From contig NZ_CP163528.1 of assembly GCF_041081105.1 (NCBI RefSeq), positions 1,550,001 through 1,614,000 of the forward strand: DNA of 64,000 bases. The letters are read 5' to 3'. The stretch comes from Promicromonospora sp. Populi (lineage in GTDB: Bacteria > Actinomycetota > Actinomycetes > Actinomycetales > Cellulomonadaceae). The notes under the pieces were generated by a model. It had not been told where the DNA came from and ran no database searches. It saw only the letters and a list, made by a program, of their open reading frames with translations. The translations under genes and the position numbers were made by a program. Positions 57,896 through 64,000 of this stretch are shown here, piece after piece (position 1 is the stretch's first letter; every line of letters starts with the position of its first letter).

Positions 57896-59755
57896 GTGTT
57901 CCGACAGAAGCTGTCCCGTGTTCTCGCGGGGCTGGCGGTGAGCGCCTTCGTGGCGGTCCCGCTGGCTCCGGCCACGGCGTCCGCCGTCCAGTACCCGGCA
58001 GCAGTCACGGCGGACCAGGCCGTGGCGGACGTCGCAGCCGACCAGGTGCTGACCTGGACCGCCGACGGCGGCGTCTCGGCGTACAAGTCGGCGCCCGCCA
58101 CGGCGGTCGCCGGGCCGACGACGATCATCTTCGAGAACAGCAGGGCCACGGGCAACACCATCGGGATGTCCCACACCCTGACGTTCGCGACCGACTCGCC
58201 GGGCTACAACTCGGACGTCACCCTCGACATCCTGGCCAACCCCCTGGACGCCAACGGCGGGCGGTACGAGGCCGAGGTCGTCCTGACTCCGGGCACGTAC
58301 CGGTACTTCTGCGCGATCCCGGGCCACAGCACGATGTCCGGGGAGCTCGTCGTCACCGCGGACCCGGGCCCGGACACAACGGCACCGGTAGTGACTGCTG
58401 AGGTCACCGGCCAGCAGGACGCCGACGGCGCCTACATCGGCTCGGCGACCGTGAACCTCGCGGCGGAGGACGACATCTCCGGCGTCGCGAGCATCGAGTA
58501 CTCGGTCGACGGCGGCGCGTACGTGCCGTATTCCGAGCCCGTCGTGTTCGACGAGCCGGGCATGTACATGCTGGAGCACCGGGCCACCGACAACGCGGGC
58601 AACGTCTCGGAGCCCGGGATGGTGCACCTGGTGGTGGTGCCCAGCGACGGGGAGGACACGACGGCCCCCGTCGTGTCCACGGAGGTGACCGGCGACCTGA
58701 ATGCCGACGGCGCCTACCTCGGGTCCGCGACCGTGAACCTCACGGCCACGGACGCCGGTTCGGGCGTGGCGAGCGTCGAGTACGCACTCGACGGCGCCGA
58801 GTACGCGCCCTACACGGATCCGGTCGTCGTCGACACGCTCGGCGAGCACACCGTGACCTACCGGGCCACGGACGTCGCGGGCAACACGTCCACGGAGGGT
58901 TCGGCGACGTTCACCGTCGTCGAACGGCCCGACGAGGACAACACCGCGCCGTCGGTCACCGCCGAGGTCACGGGCGAGCAGGACGCCGACGGCAACTACG
59001 TCGCCGCGGCCACGGTCTCGCTCCTGGCCGAGGACGCCGGCTCGGGCGTGGCGAGCGTCGAGTACAACCTCGACGGCGCCGGCTGGGCGGCCTACACGGC
59101 CGCCCTGGTCATCGAGCTCAACGGCGCCCACACGGTGACCTACCGGGCCACCGACAACGCCGGGAACGTCTCCACGCCCGGCACGGTGAACCTGGTGGTG
59201 GTCGACGGGACGGACCCGCCGGACACGAGCCAGCCGATCACCTCGGCACAGGTCGACGGTGAGCAGGACGACGACGGCAACTACATCGACTCGGCGACGA
59301 TCACCATCAACGCCCGGGACGAGGAGTCGGGGGTGGCATTCATCGAGTACGCCCTGGACTCGGTCATCTTCCGGGAGTACACCGGCCCGATCGAGGTCAC
59401 CGTCGGGGGCGCGCACGCGCTGCAGTACCGGGCGACCGACAACGCCGGGAACGTGACCCGGACGGGCACGCTCAGGTTCTCCGTCTCGCGGGAGGGGATC
59501 GACGCCTGCCCCGTCTCGGACGAGCGGCCGACGGTCATCATGGGGAACGTGGACAGCAAGGTGGCCAACGTCGACACGGGTAACGGGTGCACCATCGCCG
59601 ACCTGATCGACGCGGACGGGCAGTGGTTCAGCCACTGGGCGTTCGTGCGGCACGTGACCCAGATCGCCGACCAGCTCAGGGCGGACGGCGTCATCACCGA
59701 GACGAAGCGCGTCAAGCTGATCAACGTGGCCAAGCGCTCCGACGTCGGGGTGTAG
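57896..59755 (+). CDS. secreted cupredoxin with four Ig-like repeats
   Basis: A 619-residue exported protein. A signal peptide (about 1-35) precedes a plastocyanin-like cupredoxin domain with the complete type 1 copper ligand set H93, C139, H144 and M147 (MSHTL...YFCAIPGHSTM). Four repeats of about 93 residues follow (160-535), each with SGVASVEYxLDG...YxPYT...HTVTYRATDNAGN, the OmpL47-type Ig-like fold. The final 82 residues repeat the module found inside the previous protein. GAGGAG lies 6 nt before the GTG at 57896; a GTG at 57854 overlapping the previous stop is less likely. It probably shuttles electrons between the dehydrogenase and the laccase (inference). Confidence 0.9.
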   Translation: MFRQKLSRVLAGLAVSAFVAVPLAPATASAVQYPAAVTADQAVADVAADQVLTWTADGGVSAYKSAPATAVAGPTTIIFENSRATGNTIGMSHTLTFATDSPGYNSDVTLDILANPLDANGGRYEAEVVLTPGTYRYFCAIPGHSTMSGELVVTADPGPDTTAPVVTAEVTGQQDADGAYIGSATVNLAAEDDISGVASIEYSVDGGAYVPYSEPVVFDEPGMYMLEHRATDNAGNVSEPGMVHLVVVPSDGEDTTAPVVSTEVTGDLNADGAYLGSATVNLTATDAGSGVASVEYALDGAEYAPYTDPVVVDTLGEHTVTYRATDVAGNTSTEGSATFTVVERPDEDNTAPSVTAEVTGEQDADGNYVAAATVSLLAEDAGSGVASVEYNLDGAGWAAYTAALVIELNGAHTVTYRATDNAGNVSTPGTVNLVVVDGTDPPDTSQPITSAQVDGEQDDDGNYIDSATITINARDEESGVAFIEYALDSVIFREYTGPIEVTVGGAHALQYRATDNAGNVTRTGTLRFSVSREGIDACPVSDERPTVIMGNVDSKVANVDTGNGCTIADLIDADGQWFSHWAFVRHVTQIADQLRADGVITETKRVKLINVAKRSDVGV

Positions 59756-59760
59756 CAGAC

Positions 59761-59806
59761 ACAACAAGAGCTCGGGGCACCTTCCGGTGCTCCGAGCTCT
59801 TGTTGT
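59761..59806. terminator. strong bidirectional terminator
   Basis: Arms at 59761-59781 and 59786-59806 are 21 nt with one mismatch and a 4-nt loop. It begins 5 nt after the cupredoxin stop and ends 1 nt before the acnA stop on the other strand, so it closes both transcripts. Confidence 0.8.
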
Positions 59807-59807
59807 A

Positions 59808-62567
<2,760 letters not shown>

Positions 62568-62699
62568 TGTGGCTCCTTCTGCGGGGCTGACGGCGCGTCG
62601 GCTCTCACAGGCGCGGTCGTCGCGCAAAGGAGCCGTCGCATGGGTTCCAGGGGGCTTCACCCAGCCTAGGCCGGGCTGCTGTGGCCAGCATATCGCATT

Positions 62700-62717
62700 T
62701 ATCTTGACGTCAAGATA
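62700..62717. promoter_or_regulatory. 18-bp perfect palindrome upstream of acnA
   Basis: TATCTTGACGTCAAGATA is a perfect palindrome. It contains a TTGACG that could be the -35 of acnA and includes the stop codon of the SGNH hydrolase gene. This placement fits an operator for a regulator of aconitase. Confidence 0.55.
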
Positions 62718-63498
62718 TCTGCGCGATCACCCGTCGGGCGATGGCGGCGTAGCCGTCGTCGTTGACGTGGACGTTGTCCTCGTCGACGAACCGGTCCAGC
62801 ACGACGTCGGGGTCGACGAGCGAGACGTACGTCGCGTCGTACCGCTCGGCGGCGGCCCGCACGGCGCTGTCCAGGGCGTGCACCTCCAGCCCGATGTCCC
62901 ACGGCGTGGACGGCCCCACGGCCACGAGCTCGGCCTCCGGGAAGCGCTCGGCCGCCAACCGGAAGGTCCGCGAAACGGCGCGGTACACCTCTTGGGGGTC
63001 GTCGCGCAGCTCGGGGAAGTCGTTCTGGCCGCCCGCGATCACCACGAAGTCGACGCCGTCGGTCGGCGCCGCACTGAGCTGCTCCTCGTAGGACAGCTTC
63101 GGGATGTCGGGGTTGTTGCTCACGTAGCCCGTGCCGCCCTGGGCCACGTTCACCTCGACCCAGTCCAGCTCGCGCGACACGACGGTGCTCCAGCGCTGCT
63201 CGGGTGACGACGCGCCCTCCCCCACGGTGTAGGAGTCGCCGACGAAGAGCGCCACTGCCTGCTCCTCCTGCTCCTCGACCACCGTGGTCACCGACGCGGG
63301 CGCGCCCGTGGACGGCGCGGCCGTGCCTGTCACGAACGGGGACGGCGCCGCCCGCGGCGCCGGCGACGACCCTTCCGTACGCCCGACGGCGACGCCGCTG
63401 GACCCCAGGCTCATGCCTACCAGGAGGGCAGCGGCAATGGCCACCACCACGGACACGGCGATCCCGCCGTTCACCAACCACCGCTTCACGATGCGCAT
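62710..63498 (-). CDS. SGNH/GDSL-family hydrolase, membrane-anchored
   Basis: A 262-residue protein. An N-terminal membrane anchor (about 9-30) is followed by a Pro/Ser/Ala-rich linker and an SGNH hydrolase: [14 protein letters not shown] (nucleophile Ser, block I), VAQGGTGY (Gly, block II), [10 protein letters not shown] (Asn, block III) and [10 protein letters not shown] (Asp and His, block V). It acts outside the membrane on an ester or acetylated polysaccharide; the substrate is unknown. The gene ends inside the palindrome upstream of acnA. Confidence 0.88.
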   Translation of the reverse strand: MRIVKRWLVNGGIAVSVVVAIAAALLVGMSLGSSGVAVGRTEGSSPAPRAAPSPFVTGTAAPSTGAPASVTTVVEEQEEQAVALFVGDSYTVGEGASSPEQRWSTVVSRELDWVEVNVAQGGTGYVSNNPDIPKLSYEEQLSAAPTDGVDFVVIAGGQNDFPELRDDPQEVYRAVSRTFRLAAERFPEAELVAVGPSTPWDIGLEVHALDSAVRAAAERYDATYVSLVDPDVVLDRFVDEDNVHVNDDGYAAIARRVIAQIS

Positions 63499-63537
63499 CC
63501 TATGCGCTGCGACCTGGGAGTTTTCTCCGTAGATCGG

Positions 63538-64000
63538 TCAGTCCTGACGATCCAGGACCGCTACCGCCTCCACGTGGTGCGTGTGCGGGAACAAGTCGAA
63601 TCCGCGCACGCTCGTGAGCGGGTAGCCGTGCGCGGCGAGGTAGCCGATGTCGCGCGCGAGCGCCGCCGGGTCGCACGCCACGTACACGATGCGGCGCGGG
63701 GCGCGGGCGGCGATCGCGTCGACCACTGCTCGCCCGGCGCCCGACCGCGGCGGGTCCAGCACCACGACGTCGGCGTGCGGGAGCACACCTGACTCTCCCC
63801 CGCTGGTCAGGATCCGGTCCACTGCGCCCACTTCTAGCGACACCTGCGGATGCGCGTGCGCGTTGCGGCGCGCGTCCTTCGCGCCCTGCTCGTCACCCTC
63901 GACCGCGATCACCCGCCCGTCCGGCCCGACGGCGTCCGCCAGCGGGAGCGTGAACAGCCCCGCGCCGGAGTACAGGTCCAGCACGGTGGCCCCTGCGAGC
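63538..64000 (-). CDS. TrmA/RlmD-family RNA uracil-C5 methyltransferase (partial, N-terminus outside window)
   Basis: The C-terminal 153 residues of a class I methyltransferase, cut by the window end. LDLYSGAGLFTLPLAD is the SAM motif I, VVVLDPPRSGAG is motif IV, and YVACDPAALARD holds the nucleophilic Cys typical of uracil-5-methyltransferases. The terminal PHTHHVEAVAVL motif supplies the catalytic Glu. Whether it modifies tRNA or 23S rRNA cannot be told from this part. Confidence 0.88.
   Translation of the reverse strand, partial: LAGATVLDLYSGAGLFTLPLADAVGPDGRVIAVEGDEQGAKDARRNAHAHPQVSLEVGAVDRILTSGGESGVLPHADVVVLDPPRSGAGRAVVDAIAARAPRRIVYVACDPAALARDIGYLAAHGYPLTSVRGFDLFPHTHHVEAVAVLDRQD

Overview
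This is a 64 kb chromosomal window from a high-GC Gram-positive actinobacterium. Supporting signs are third-codon-position GC near saturation, frequent GTG starts, GuaB1, DUF3000, HelD, a CBS/cystathionine gamma-synthase pair, and many genes whose start codon lies 6-8 nt after a TANNNT -10 hexamer (leaderless mRNAs). A FemAB-type peptidoglycan branching enzyme and a D-aspartate-ligase-like ATP-grasp protein occur together. This suggests an A4-type crossbridge organism such as Promicromonosporaceae or Cellulomonadaceae (inference). I see no rRNA, tRNA, CRISPR array, insertion sequence or complete prophage.

Layout. 0-3 kb: sulfur amino acids (cbs, metB) and a small Cys/His protein. 3-8.6 kb: a small acidic protein on the minus strand, glycogen debranching enzyme glgX, a TreZ-like GH13 protein with degenerate catalytic motifs, and a PPK2 kinase. 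8.6-17 kb: ZapE-like ATPase, SDR, DUF805 protein, D-Asp-ligase-like ATP-grasp enzyme, gnd, DUF3000, RNase D and a FemAB transferase. 17-21 kb: fatty acid beta-oxidation pair fadA-fadB. 21-28 kb: a two-TM double-RCK protein, an APC permease, a MocR regulator, an unknown membrane protein and a metallophosphoesterase. 28-36 kb: a more accessory-looking stretch with AT-richer intergenic DNA, holding an excisionase-type HTH protein, a methyltransferase, a metallophosphoesterase overlapping a membrane-anchored unknown, a STAND-like NTPase with TPR-like repeats, and a SNF2 helicase. A 10-bp-phased TGCG repeat lies between the last two. 36-52 kb: housekeeping and miscellaneous genes (PPOX flavoprotein, YbdK ligase, dxs, guaB1, helD, secreted alkaline phosphatase with a PHO box, an APH-family kinase that appears to start at CTG, threonine dehydratase-like enzyme, Nudix, and a divergent TetR/alpha-beta-hydrolase pair around an operator).

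52-60 kb holds the most unusual locus. Three codirectional secreted proteins lie between one promoter and one strong terminator: a Tat-exported two-domain laccase, a 1,327-residue fusion (ThuA with an inserted discoidin domain, PQQ-type sugar dehydrogenase propeller, PKD, unknown module, DUF1080), and a blue-copper cupredoxin with four Ig-like repeats. The last two share an unrecognised module of about 80 residues. I infer an extracytoplasmic sugar-oxidising system passing electrons to copper proteins. The window ends with aconitase acnA, which has an 18-bp palindrome upstream, an SGNH hydrolase, and a TrmA-family RNA methyltransferase cut by the window edge.
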